Below are positions 1 to 6,018 of a DNA stretch of 7,856 nt, piece after piece. The notes under the pieces were generated by a model. The model had not been told where the DNA came from, did not search any database, and saw only the letters and a program-made list of their open reading frames with translations. This DNA comes from SG8-39 sp032125995 (GTDB taxonomy: Bacteria; Pseudomonadota; Gammaproteobacteria; Burkholderiales; SG8-39). The position numbers and the translations under genes were made by a program. Numbering within the stretch: the stretch's first letter is position 1; each line of letters begins with the position of its first letter. Location of the stretch: positions 1-7,856 of the forward strand of contig JAQBBQ010000151.1 of the NCBI GenBank assembly GCA_032125995.1, read 5' to 3'.

Positions 1-57
1 TCGCCGCCGTCGATCTCCGGCCAGCGCGTATCGTGGCGCGAGCTGGTGGTCTACTAG
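1..57 (+). CDS. 3' end of an unidentified gene (last 18 codons)
   Basis: The frame starting at base 1 reads SPPSISGQRVSWRELVVY and then a TAG stop. Seventeen of its 18 sense codons end in G or C, as expected for coding DNA in this high-GC genome. The other two forward frames lack that pattern over the same bases. This suggests the C-terminus of a gene that begins left of the window, on the same strand as and just upstream of the TonB-family gene. The fragment is too short to assign to a family. The next gene could start 11 nt after this stop, so the two may be cotranscribed. The call rests only on codon pattern and on the stop lying sensibly just before the next gene. Confidence 0.45.
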   Translation, partial: SPPSISGQRVSWRELVVY

Positions 58-68
58 GCGCCAGCGCG

Positions 69-593
69 ATGCGAGTCACCGCCCGCGCGATGCAAACACC
101 TGGCGAACGGCTGCGCCAGGTGCTAACCGCCGGCGCCTGGCTGGCGGCGGCCGGCGCACTCGGCCTCGCGGCAGCCGGCGCCTCGGGCCTGCGTGAGGCC
201 CGGGCCGCTGCAGCGCGGCCCGCCGCTGCGGCGACGGCGTCGCCCACGCCCGCGACCCCGGACTCCCGCCACTACCGCACCAACGAGCTCGATGTCCGCC
301 CGGGCATCACGGTTCAGACGCAGCCCGCCTACCCGGCGCGAGCGGCACGCGAGAACGTAAGCGGCAAGGCGATCGTGCAGCTCTACATCGATTCGAATGG
401 GGCCGTCGAAAAGGTGACGGTCGAGCGTGCCACGCCGGCCGGCTACGGCTTCGACGATTCGGCCGCGCGCGCGTTTCGCGCAGCGCGCTTCTCACCCGGG
501 ATCAAGGACGGTAAGCGGGTGCGCGTCCAGATGCGGATCGAAGTCAGCTTCGACGCACCGACGGCGACGCCCGCGTCAAGCCAGAAGCGCTGA
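69..593 (+). CDS. TonB-family protein (TonB C-terminal domain)
   Basis: The protein is 174 aa from ATG 69. A basic N-terminus (residues 1-18) is followed by an Ala/Gly/Leu-rich hydrophobic segment at about 19-40, which would be an inner-membrane anchor or an uncleaved signal. A short Ala/Pro/Thr linker (about 45-65) leads to a TonB C-terminal fold at about 80-161. That fold shows the family landmarks: PAYP at 87-90, SGKAIVQLYIDSNGAV at 98-113, the FDDSA stretch from 128, AARFSPG at 138-144 and a last strand ending VSF at 159-161. TonB proteins pass proton-motive energy from ExbB/ExbD to outer-membrane receptors. Here the periplasmic linker is far shorter than in classical TonB, and no exbB or exbD lies in view, so a TonB-like protein of other function is possible. 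The start is uncertain: GTG 33 overlaps the upstream frame, while ATG 69 and ATG 90 both follow the upstream stop. None has a clear Shine-Dalgarno. Confidence 0.8.
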   Translation: MRVTARAMQTPGERLRQVLTAGAWLAAAGALGLAAAGASGLREARAAAARPAAAATASPTPATPDSRHYRTNELDVRPGITVQTQPAYPARAARENVSGKAIVQLYIDSNGAVEKVTVERATPAGYGFDDSAARAFRAARFSPGIKDGKRVRVQMRIEVSFDAPTATPASSQKR

Positions 594-1547
594 TCAGGCG
601 CGATCCCGCGCGCGCGCGAGCGCCCGCGGCAGCGTAAACACGACGCTCTCGGTGATGCCTTCCAGCGTACGCACCGTGCGCGCGCCCAGTTCGGTCAGCC
701 GTTCGATGACCTCGTTGACCAGCACCTCGGGCGCCGACGCGCCCGCGGTGACGCCGACGCAGCGCCGGCCCGCGATCCACTCTGGCTTGAGGTCGGACGC
801 AGCGTCGACCATGTAGGCGGGAACGCCGACGTTTTCTGCCACCTCGCGCAAGCGGTTCGAGTTCGAGCTGTTGGGCGAGCCGACCACGATCACCACGTCG
901 CAGCGCGGCGCCATGAACTTCACCGCGTCCTGCCGATTCTGCGTCGCGTAGCAAATGTCGTCCTGCTTCGGGCCGCGGACCGCCGGAAAGCGCTGCTTGA
1001 GCGCGTTGACGATTGTGCGCGCGTCGTCGACCGAGAGCGTGGTCTGGGTCACGTAGGCGAGCTTTTGCGGGTCACGTGGCGTGAGCGCCGCGACATCGGC
1101 GACCGATTCGACGAGGTGGATGCCGGCATCCGCCTGCCCCATCGTGCCCTCGGCTTCCGGGTGCCCGCGGTGCCCGATCATGACGATCTCGAGGCCCGCC
1201 TTCAGCATCTTCGCCACCTCGACGAGTACCTTGGTCACCAGCGGGCAGGTCGCATCGAACACGTTCAGACCGCGCGCGGCGGCCTCCCGGCGCACCGCAC
1301 GCGAGACGCCGTGGGCGCTGAAGATCACCGTGTTGCCGCTCGGCACGGCTGCCAGATCCTCGACGAAGATCGCGCCTTTTGAGCGCAAGTCCTCGACCAC
1401 GAAACGGTTGTGCACGATCTCATGACGCACGTAAATTGGCGCGCCGAACTGCTCGAGCGCACGCTCGACGATCTCGATCGCTCGCTCGACGCCCGCACAG
1501 AAGCCGCGCGGGTTTGCAAGAACGACTTCCATGGGCGCATTGTGCAC
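594..1547 (-). CDS. ispH: 4-hydroxy-3-methylbut-2-enyl diphosphate reductase (IspH/LytB)
   Basis: IspH performs the last step of the MEP pathway in the cytosol, reducing HMBPP to IPP and DMAPP with a [4Fe-4S] cluster. The 317-aa product aligns along its whole length with E. coli IspH (316 aa) as recalled. The three cluster cysteines are present: C17 (ANPRGFCAGV), C101 (FDATCPLVTK) and C199 (DDICYAT). Substrate-pocket residues are also visible: H46 (RHEIVHNR), H129 and E131 (GHPEAEGT), T169 (TQTTLSVDD), and the SSNSNRL and TAGASAP motifs. The GTG at 1547 is chosen because GGTGAGG lies just upstream. ATG 1532 (MEVVLANPRG) is an equally conserved start and gives 312 aa, but has no visible ribosome-binding site. 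The gene is last in the ribF-ileS-lspA block. Its stop codon abuts that of the convergent TonB-family gene, leaving no room for a separate terminator. Confidence 0.97.
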   Translation of the reverse strand: MHNAPMEVVLANPRGFCAGVERAIEIVERALEQFGAPIYVRHEIVHNRFVVEDLRSKGAIFVEDLAAVPSGNTVIFSAHGVSRAVRREAAARGLNVFDATCPLVTKVLVEVAKMLKAGLEIVMIGHRGHPEAEGTMGQADAGIHLVESVADVAALTPRDPQKLAYVTQTTLSVDDARTIVNALKQRFPAVRGPKQDDICYATQNRQDAVKFMAPRCDVVIVVGSPNSSNSNRLREVAENVGVPAYMVDAASDLKPEWIAGRRCVGVTAGASAPEVLVNEVIERLTELGARTVRTLEGITESVVFTLPRALARARDRA

Positions 1548-1557
1548 GCTTTCAATG

Positions 1558-1564
1558 CCTCACC
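1558..1564 (-). promoter_or_regulatory. Possible ispH ribosome-binding site (GGTGAGG)
   Basis: On the - strand GGTGAGG lies 10 nt upstream of GTG 1547, and its GGTGA part matches the anti-Shine-Dalgarno. It also contains the TGA stop of the mini-ORF at 1560-1634. Ribosomes finishing the mini-ORF would therefore terminate on top of this site. It favours GTG 1547 over ATG 1532 as the ispH start. The spacing is longer than ideal, so confidence is modest. Confidence 0.35.
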
Positions 1565-1634
1565 GCACCGCGCGCACAACGGCCTCGACGTGCAGCGCGA
1601 CCAGCCTGGCGCCCGGCGGCGGCGACTCAGGCAT
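1560..1634 (-). CDS. 24-codon mini-ORF between lspA and ispH; possible fkpB relic or coupling leader
   Basis: This ORF begins MPESPPPG, continues GARLVALHVEAVV and stops 12 nt before the ispH GTG, in the same frame as ispH. Its ATG overlaps the lspA stop as ATGCCTGA, the same 8-nt overlap type seen at ribF/ileS and ileS/lspA. Almost all its third codon positions are G or C, whereas the other frames of this strip are not coding-like. In many beta/gammaproteobacteria this slot holds fkpB, an FKBP-type peptidyl-prolyl isomerase whose N-terminus often looks like PG-x-LVTLHYR. The PGARLVALHVEA stretch is suggestively similar, but that comparison is from memory. Alternatives are a leader peptide that couples ispH translation to lspA, an ispH N-terminal extension interrupted by one TGA, or chance. 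No good Shine-Dalgarno precedes it. Confidence 0.35.
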   Translation of the reverse strand: MPESPPPGARLVALHVEAVVRAVR

Positions 1635-2133
1635 CTTGGGCAGTACGCCCAGCCTCGCGATGCAGGAAGCCCTCGAGGATCACGAGCCCGGCGCCGACCG
1701 TGATGCCGCTGTCGGCGACGTTGAATGCCGGCCAGTGCCAGCCGAAGGCGTGCAGGTCGACGAAATCCACTACATGACCGTACAGCAGCCGGTCGACCAA
1801 GTTGCCGAGGGCACCGCCGAGGATGAGCGCAAGCCCGATGCAGAGCAGGCGCCGCTCGGGCGAACGCACGATCAGCACCGAGACAATGAGCGCGGCGAGG
1901 ATCGCGATCGCGGCGAACAGCCCTGTCTGCCAGCCCGAGGCATCGGCCAGGAAGCTGAACGCGGCCCCGCGGTTGAACACCAGCACGAGGTTGAAGAAAT
2001 CCGTCACCTCGACGCGCTCGCCGAGCACGAAGCGCTCGAGCACGACCCACTTGCTGACCCGGTCTGCAACGACGATCGTCGCCGCGAGCGCGAACCAGGC
2101 CCAGGACCCAGAAAGCCCAGAAGGCCTAGGCAT
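1627..2133 (-). CDS. lspA: Lipoprotein signal peptidase (signal peptidase II)
   Basis: LspA is the inner-membrane aspartyl protease that removes the signal peptide from prolipoproteins after diacylglyceryl transfer to the lipobox cysteine. The product is 168 aa, close to E. coli LspA (164). Conserved blocks are FNRGAAFSF (53-61), GGALGNLVDRLLYGHVVDFVD (106-126) and FNVADSGITVG (137-147). D123 and D141 occupy the two catalytic aspartate positions. Hydrophobic segments at about 12-30, 70-90, 96-110 and 142-157 fit the four-helix topology. The start at ATG 2133 overlaps the ileS stop by 8 nt (ATGCCTAG) and has a GGGGGA ribosome-binding site 11 nt upstream inside ileS. Longer in-frame starts would read back through the ileS C-terminus and add an Arg/Ala-rich non-homologous tail, so they are discounted. 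Confidence 0.96.
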   Translation of the reverse strand: MPRPSGLSGSWAWFALAATIVVADRVSKWVVLERFVLGERVEVTDFFNLVLVFNRGAAFSFLADASGWQTGLFAAIAILAALIVSVLIVRSPERRLLCIGLALILGGALGNLVDRLLYGHVVDFVDLHAFGWHWPAFNVADSGITVGAGLVILEGFLHREAGRTAQDA

Positions 2134-4996
2134 GGCTGCGCACTTCCCCCTTGCCGAAGAGATTCGACACGCAGCGCGCGCACAGCGCGGGGTGCTCCGC
2201 ATCCGCGCCGACATCGGCGCAGTAATGCCAGCAGCGCTCGCATTTGCCGTGCGCGCTCGCCTTCACCTCGACGCTCACCTCGCCTTCGCTGTCGCCTGCG
2301 GCGCGATGCACGCGCACCGCCGAGGTGAGCAGCACGAAGCGCAACTCGTCGCCGAGGCTGGTGAGTAGCGAATAGTCGGCAGCGCCGACCCGATAGTCGA
2401 CCTCGGCCTGCAACGACGAGCCGACCGCGCCCTCGCCGCGCAATTCTTCGATGCGCTTTCGCGCCGGCGCACGCAGCGTGCGCAGGCGCGCCCAACGCTC
2501 GAGCAGCGCGGGCGCCTCAGGGACCGCCGGCAACGGATGCCAGGTCTCGAAGAACACGCTGCTTTCGGGATCATGCTGAACGACCTGCCACAGCTCTTCG
2601 GCGGTAAACGAAAGGATCGGCGCCATCAGCCGAACGAGGCTCGCGGTCACCTGCCACAGCGCGGTCTGCGCCGAGCGCCGCGCACGCGAGCGCGGCCCGC
2701 AGGTGTAGAGCCGGTCCTTCAGGATGTCGAGGTAGAACGCGCCGAGGTCTTCGGAGCAGAAGGTCTGCAGCTTCTGCGCGACGAGATGAAAGGCGTAACG
2801 CCCGTAGTCCGCCGCCGCCTCGTCCTGCAGGCGCGCGGTGAGCGCGATCGTATAGCGGTCGATCTCGACCATCTCTTCGAGCGCCACCGCGTCGGTAGAC
2901 GGGTCGAAGTCCGATGTGTTGGCGAGCAGGAATCGGAGCGTGTTGCGAATCCGTCGGTACGATTCGACGACCCGCTTGAGAATCTCGTCGGAGATCGTCA
3001 GCTCGCCCGAGTAGTCGGTGCTCGCCACCCACAGGCGCAGGATTTCGGCGCCGAGGCTGCCCGCGACCGCCTGGGGCGCAATGACGTTGCCTTTCGACTT
3101 CGACATCTTGCGGCCTTCGCCGTCGACCACGAAACCGTGCGTGAGCAAGCCCGTGTACGGCGGCACCCCGTTCATCATGCAGGACACCAGCAGCGAGCTG
3201 TGAAACCAGCCGCGATGCTGGTCGGAACCTTCAAGGTAGAGGTCGGCCGGAAACTCGGTCTGCGCGCGGTGCGAGCCCACGCCGTCGCCATGCCCGGGCG
3301 CTGGAAACGCACCCCGCCCGTCGCGCGGACCGCCGAGTACCGTCTGGTGGGTCGAGCCCGAGTCGAACCACACGTCGAGCGTGTCCTTCACCTTCTCGTA
3401 GTGCGTTGCATCGGCGCCGAGCAGTTCGCGCGCATCGAGCGTCTGCCAGGCCTCGATGCCGCCCGCCTCGACCCGCTTGGCCACCGCCTCGAGCAGGGCA
3501 AGGGAATCGGGGTGCAAGGCACTGGTTTCCTTGTGCACGAAAAACGGCATCGGTACGCCCCATTGGCGCTGCCGCGACAACGTCCAGTCGGGCCGGTTGG
3601 CGATCATGCCGTGCAGCCGCGCCTGCCCCCAGGCCGGGAAGAACTGCGTCGCCTCGATCCCGCGCAGCGCGGTCGCGCGCAGGGTCTCCGCGGGCCGCAC
3701 GCCCTGCCAGCCCGGAACATCGTCCATGCCCGCGAACCATTGCACCGTCGCGCGCAGGATCACCGGGGTCTTGTGGCGCCAGCAATGCATGTAGCTGTGC
3801 AGGGTGTTCTCGCGCGCGAACAGCGCCCCGCGACGCTCGAGCTCGGCGACGATCTCCAGGTTCGCATCCCAGATCATCAGGCCGCCGAACAGCGGCAGCG
3901 ACGCCGCAAAGCGCCCGTCGCTCTGCACCGGCGTCAGAATCTCCTCATCCTTCATGCCGGCGCGCCGGCAGGACTCGAAGTCCTCGACGCCATAGGCTGG
4001 TGCCGAGTGCACGAGCCCGGTTCCGGTGTCGAGCGTCACGTAATCACCCAGATATAGCGGTGCGTTGCGGTCGTAGAGCGGATGCCGGAAGGCGATGCCT
4101 TCGAGCGCCGCGCCCTTGCACACCCCGAGCGTCGTGCCGGCAAGGCCGTAGCGCGCGAGACAGGCCGCCTGCAAGTCAGCTGCGAGAATCAGCAGGCCGC
4201 GTGCCGTGTCGACCAGGTGATAGTCGAACTCGGGATGGGCGTTCAGCGCCTGGTTGGCCGGGATCGTCCACGGCGTGGTGGTCCAGATCACCGCGTGGCC
4301 AGGCTTGTCGGGCAGGCGCTCAAGCCCGAAGGCACGCGCGACGCGCTCGGGTTCGGCGAACGGAAAGCCGATGTCGATCGCGAGGTCCTTGCGATCCTCA
4401 TATTCGACCTCGGCCTCGGCAAGCGCCGAGCCGCAGTCGAAGCACCAGTTCACCGGCTTCAGCCCGCGGTACACGTAGCCCTTGCCAAGCAGCACGCCAA
4501 GCGCGCGGATTTCGTCCGCTTCGTTGCACGGCGCCATCGTCAGATAGGGGTTGTCCCAGTCGCCGAGCACGCCGAGGCGGCGGAAATCCGCTTTCTGGCG
4601 CGCGATCTGCTCGGTGGCATAGGCGCGGCTCAGGCGTTGCGTCTCCTCGGCCGAGAGGTGCTTGCCGTGCTGCTTCTCGATATGCACCTCGATCGGCATG
4701 CCGTGGCAGTCCCAACCCGGCACGTAGGGCGCATCGAACCCGGCGAGCGACTTCGACTTGACGACCATGTCCTTGAGGATCTTGTTGACCGCGGTGCCGA
4801 GGTGGATGTCGCCATTGGCGTAGGGCGGGCCGTCGTGCAACACGAACCGCGGCCGGCCCTTGGCGAGCGTGCGCAGGCGGGCGTAGACGCCCTGATCCTC
4901 CCACTGCGCGACCCACTGCGGCTCGCGCTTGGCGAGGTTGCCGCGCATCGGAAACGGCGTGTCCGGAAGGTTCAGCGTTTTCTTGTAGTCAGCCAT
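2126..4996 (-). CDS. ileS: Isoleucyl-tRNA synthetase (bacterial type 1, zinc-binding C-terminus)
   Basis: IleRS charges tRNA-Ile and hydrolyses mischarged Val. The product is 956 aa, against 938 in E. coli. In order: the class I signature PPYANGDIHLGTAVN (57-71), the entry motif YVPGWDCHGMPIE (91-103), the CP1 editing domain with TTTPWTIPANQ (239-249) and VHSAPAYGVEDF (329-340, editing Asp D339), the catalytic DVWFDSGSTH (541-550) and YLEGSDQHRGWFHSS (587-601), KMSKS at 630-634, the anticodon-binding region, and a zinc site formed by C919, C922, C939 and C942. The C-terminal zinc site marks the type 1 form. Two oddities are the fourth HIGH residue, which is Thr (T68), and a Gly/Pro/His-rich insertion at about 551-583. 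ATG 4996 overlaps the ribF stop by 8 nt (ATGGCTGA) and has AAGGAG 13 nt upstream. Confidence 0.98.
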   Translation of the reverse strand: MADYKKTLNLPDTPFPMRGNLAKREPQWVAQWEDQGVYARLRTLAKGRPRFVLHDGPPYANGDIHLGTAVNKILKDMVVKSKSLAGFDAPYVPGWDCHGMPIEVHIEKQHGKHLSAEETQRLSRAYATEQIARQKADFRRLGVLGDWDNPYLTMAPCNEADEIRALGVLLGKGYVYRGLKPVNWCFDCGSALAEAEVEYEDRKDLAIDIGFPFAEPERVARAFGLERLPDKPGHAVIWTTTPWTIPANQALNAHPEFDYHLVDTARGLLILAADLQAACLARYGLAGTTLGVCKGAALEGIAFRHPLYDRNAPLYLGDYVTLDTGTGLVHSAPAYGVEDFESCRRAGMKDEEILTPVQSDGRFAASLPLFGGLMIWDANLEIVAELERRGALFARENTLHSYMHCWRHKTPVILRATVQWFAGMDDVPGWQGVRPAETLRATALRGIEATQFFPAWGQARLHGMIANRPDWTLSRQRQWGVPMPFFVHKETSALHPDSLALLEAVAKRVEAGGIEAWQTLDARELLGADATHYEKVKDTLDVWFDSGSTHQTVLGGPRDGRGAFPAPGHGDGVGSHRAQTEFPADLYLEGSDQHRGWFHSSLLVSCMMNGVPPYTGLLTHGFVVDGEGRKMSKSKGNVIAPQAVAGSLGAEILRLWVASTDYSGELTISDEILKRVVESYRRIRNTLRFLLANTSDFDPSTDAVALEEMVEIDRYTIALTARLQDEAAADYGRYAFHLVAQKLQTFCSEDLGAFYLDILKDRLYTCGPRSRARRSAQTALWQVTASLVRLMAPILSFTAEELWQVVQHDPESSVFFETWHPLPAVPEAPALLERWARLRTLRAPARKRIEELRGEGAVGSSLQAEVDYRVGAADYSLLTSLGDELRFVLLTSAVRVHRAAGDSEGEVSVEVKASAHGKCERCWHYCADVGADAEHPALCARCVSNLFGKGEVRSHA
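2145..2150 (-). promoter_or_regulatory. lspA ribosome-binding site (GGGGGA) within ileS
   Basis: On the - strand GGGGGA ends 11 nt before ATG 2133. It lies inside the last codons of ileS and supports that start over upstream alternatives. Its position just ahead of the ileS stop is typical of translational coupling. Confidence 0.55.
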
Positions 4997-5939
4997 GGAT
5001 CGCGAAATGCTCCTTTGCCTGCGCCACGTCCTGCGCGATCGCGGCGCGCAGTTGCGTCAGATCGGGGTACTTCTTTTCATCGCGCAAGCGGGCGCGAAAG
5101 CGCACGCGCAGATGGCGTCCGTAGAGTTCCTCGGCGACGTCGAAGAGGTGGACTTCGAGTAACGGCGTCGCGACCTGGTTCACGGTCGGTCGCAGGCCGA
5201 TGCTGGCCACCCCCGGCAGCCAACGTTCTGGGCTCGCCGGGTCCGCGCCGTGCGCCTCGACGACGTAAATGCCCGCGAGCGGCGGCGGGCGCCGCAGCAC
5301 GATGTTCGCGGTCGGAAACCCGAGCGCGCGACCCAGCTTGGCACCATGCACGACGCGTCCCGACAGCACATAGGACCGACCGAGCAGGCGCTCGGCGCCT
5401 TCGAGGTCGCCACGCTCGAGCGCCTCGCGCACCCGGGAGCTCGAGATCCGCCCGCCCGCGTCGGTCACTTCCGGCATCGCCTCGAGCTCGAAGCCGAGCG
5501 CCTGCGCCGCACCCTCGAGCGCCGCGAAATCGCCCGCGCGGCCAGCGCCATAGCGAAAGTCCCGGCCGACGAGCAGCCACGCTGCCTCCAGTCGACGCAC
5601 CAGCATGTCTTCGACGAACTGCGTCGCGACGATGGACGCGAAGCGGGCGTCAAAACGCGCAACGTGCACGCGGTCCATGCCCGCTGCCGCAAACAGCTCA
5701 AGCTTCTCGCGCAGGCGCGAAATCCGCGGCGGTCGTGCACCCTCGGCGTGGCGCGCGGCGAAATGTTCGCGCGGTAGCGGCTCGAAACTGAGTACGCCGG
5801 CAGCAAGCCCTCTGCGCCGCGCGACCATGACGACGCGCGAAAGCATGGCCTGGTGGCCGAGATGCACGCCATCGAAGTTTCCGATCGTCCACGCACTCGG
5901 TCCGCGGCCCGGCTGCGGTGTGCCGTGCGTGACCACCAT
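4989..5939 (-). CDS. ribF: Bifunctional riboflavin kinase / FAD synthetase (RibF)
   Basis: RibF phosphorylates riboflavin to FMN and adenylates FMN to FAD in the cytosol. From ATG 5939 the protein is 316 aa (E. coli RibF 313). The N-terminal nucleotidyltransferase half carries TIGNFDGVHLGHQ (18-30), VGRDFRYGAGRAGDF (124-138) and ISSSRVRE (165-172). The C-terminal riboflavin kinase half carries GRVVHGAKLGRALGFPTAN (194-212), ASIGLRPTVN (245-254), the catalytic Glu E262 in LLEVHLFD, and LRVRFRARLRDEKKYPDL (277-294). ATG 5939 places the first motif at the usual distance from the N-terminus. The in-frame GTG at 5981 would add 14 residues that overlap the TATAAT box and has no ribosome-binding site. 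The stop overlaps ileS by 8 nt, so FAD synthesis and IleRS are probably translationally coupled, a pairing common in proteobacteria. Confidence 0.97.
   Translation of the reverse strand: MVVTHGTPQPGRGPSAWTIGNFDGVHLGHQAMLSRVVMVARRRGLAAGVLSFEPLPREHFAARHAEGARPPRISRLREKLELFAAAGMDRVHVARFDARFASIVATQFVEDMLVRRLEAAWLLVGRDFRYGAGRAGDFAALEGAAQALGFELEAMPEVTDAGGRISSSRVREALERGDLEGAERLLGRSYVLSGRVVHGAKLGRALGFPTANIVLRRPPPLAGIYVVEAHGADPASPERWLPGVASIGLRPTVNQVATPLLEVHLFDVAEELYGRHLRVRFRARLRDEKKYPDLTQLRAAIAQDVAQAKEHFAIHG
5010..5015 (-). promoter_or_regulatory. ileS ribosome-binding site (AAGGAG) within ribF
   Basis: On the - strand AAGGAG lies 13 nt before ATG 4996, inside the final codons of ribF. It is the best match to the Shine-Dalgarno consensus in this block and fixes the ileS start. 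The spacing is slightly long. Confidence 0.55.
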
Positions 5940-5960
5940 GGTGCTAGCCCAAAACCTTGA

Positions 5961-5966
5961 ATTATA
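5961..5966 (-). promoter_or_regulatory. Candidate sigma-70 -10 box (TATAAT) upstream of ribF
   Basis: A perfect TATAAT on the - strand sits in an A/T-rich patch (about 5951-5976) that stands out in otherwise GC-rich DNA. A start about 7 nt downstream would give a leader of roughly 15 nt before ATG 5939. There is no convincing -35 hexamer at 16-18 nt (the bases there are GCGCCG-like) and no extended -10 TG. It may be weak, activator-dependent or a chance match. Its place in the only real gap of the - strand block suggests that it starts the ribF-ileS-lspA-ispH transcript. Confidence 0.5.
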
Positions 5967-5981
5967 GTGATTTTGCTGCAC

Positions 5982-6011
5982 TGCGGCGCAGCGTGCTGCC
6001 GTGCCGCCGCA
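5982..6011. repeat. Inverted repeat in the sirB1-ribF gap (7-bp arms)
   Basis: The arms TGCGGCG (5982-5988) and CGCCGCA (6005-6011) are perfect inverted repeats separated by 16 nt, just after the sirB1 stop. On the transcribed - strand the stem is followed by GTGCAGCAAAATC, with no T-tract, so it is not a classic intrinsic terminator. It could be a weak hairpin at the 3' end of the murJ-sirB1 message or an operator overlapping the expected -35 region of the ribF promoter. In DNA this GC-rich chance is also a fair explanation. Confidence 0.3.
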
Positions 6012-6018
6012 AGCGGAA

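Noticed and set aside
1637..1651. Small hairpin TGGGC-GTACT-GCCCA just before the mini-ORF ATG.
   Set aside because: Five base pairs inside lspA coding sequence are readily explained by chance, with no supporting features.
2134..2214. Longer lspA start at 2214.
   Set aside because: It adds 27 residues read out of frame through the ileS C-terminal zinc site. ATG 2133 has a ribosome-binding site and gives normal family length.
2537..5791. Long + strand open frames (2537-4057, 3406-4761, 4082-5791) opposite ileS and ribF.
   Set aside because: They are Arg/Ala/Pro-rich, show no recognisable motif, and lie wholly antisense to well-conserved enzymes. Long spurious open frames are expected in such GC-rich DNA.
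5940..5981. GTG 5981 as the ribF start.
   Set aside because: It has no Shine-Dalgarno, its codons run through the TATAAT box, and the added 14 residues are not seen in the family.
5982..6011. Intrinsic terminator after sirB1.
   Set aside because: There is a 7-bp GC stem but the loop is 16 nt and no T-tract follows, so it is listed only as an inverted repeat.
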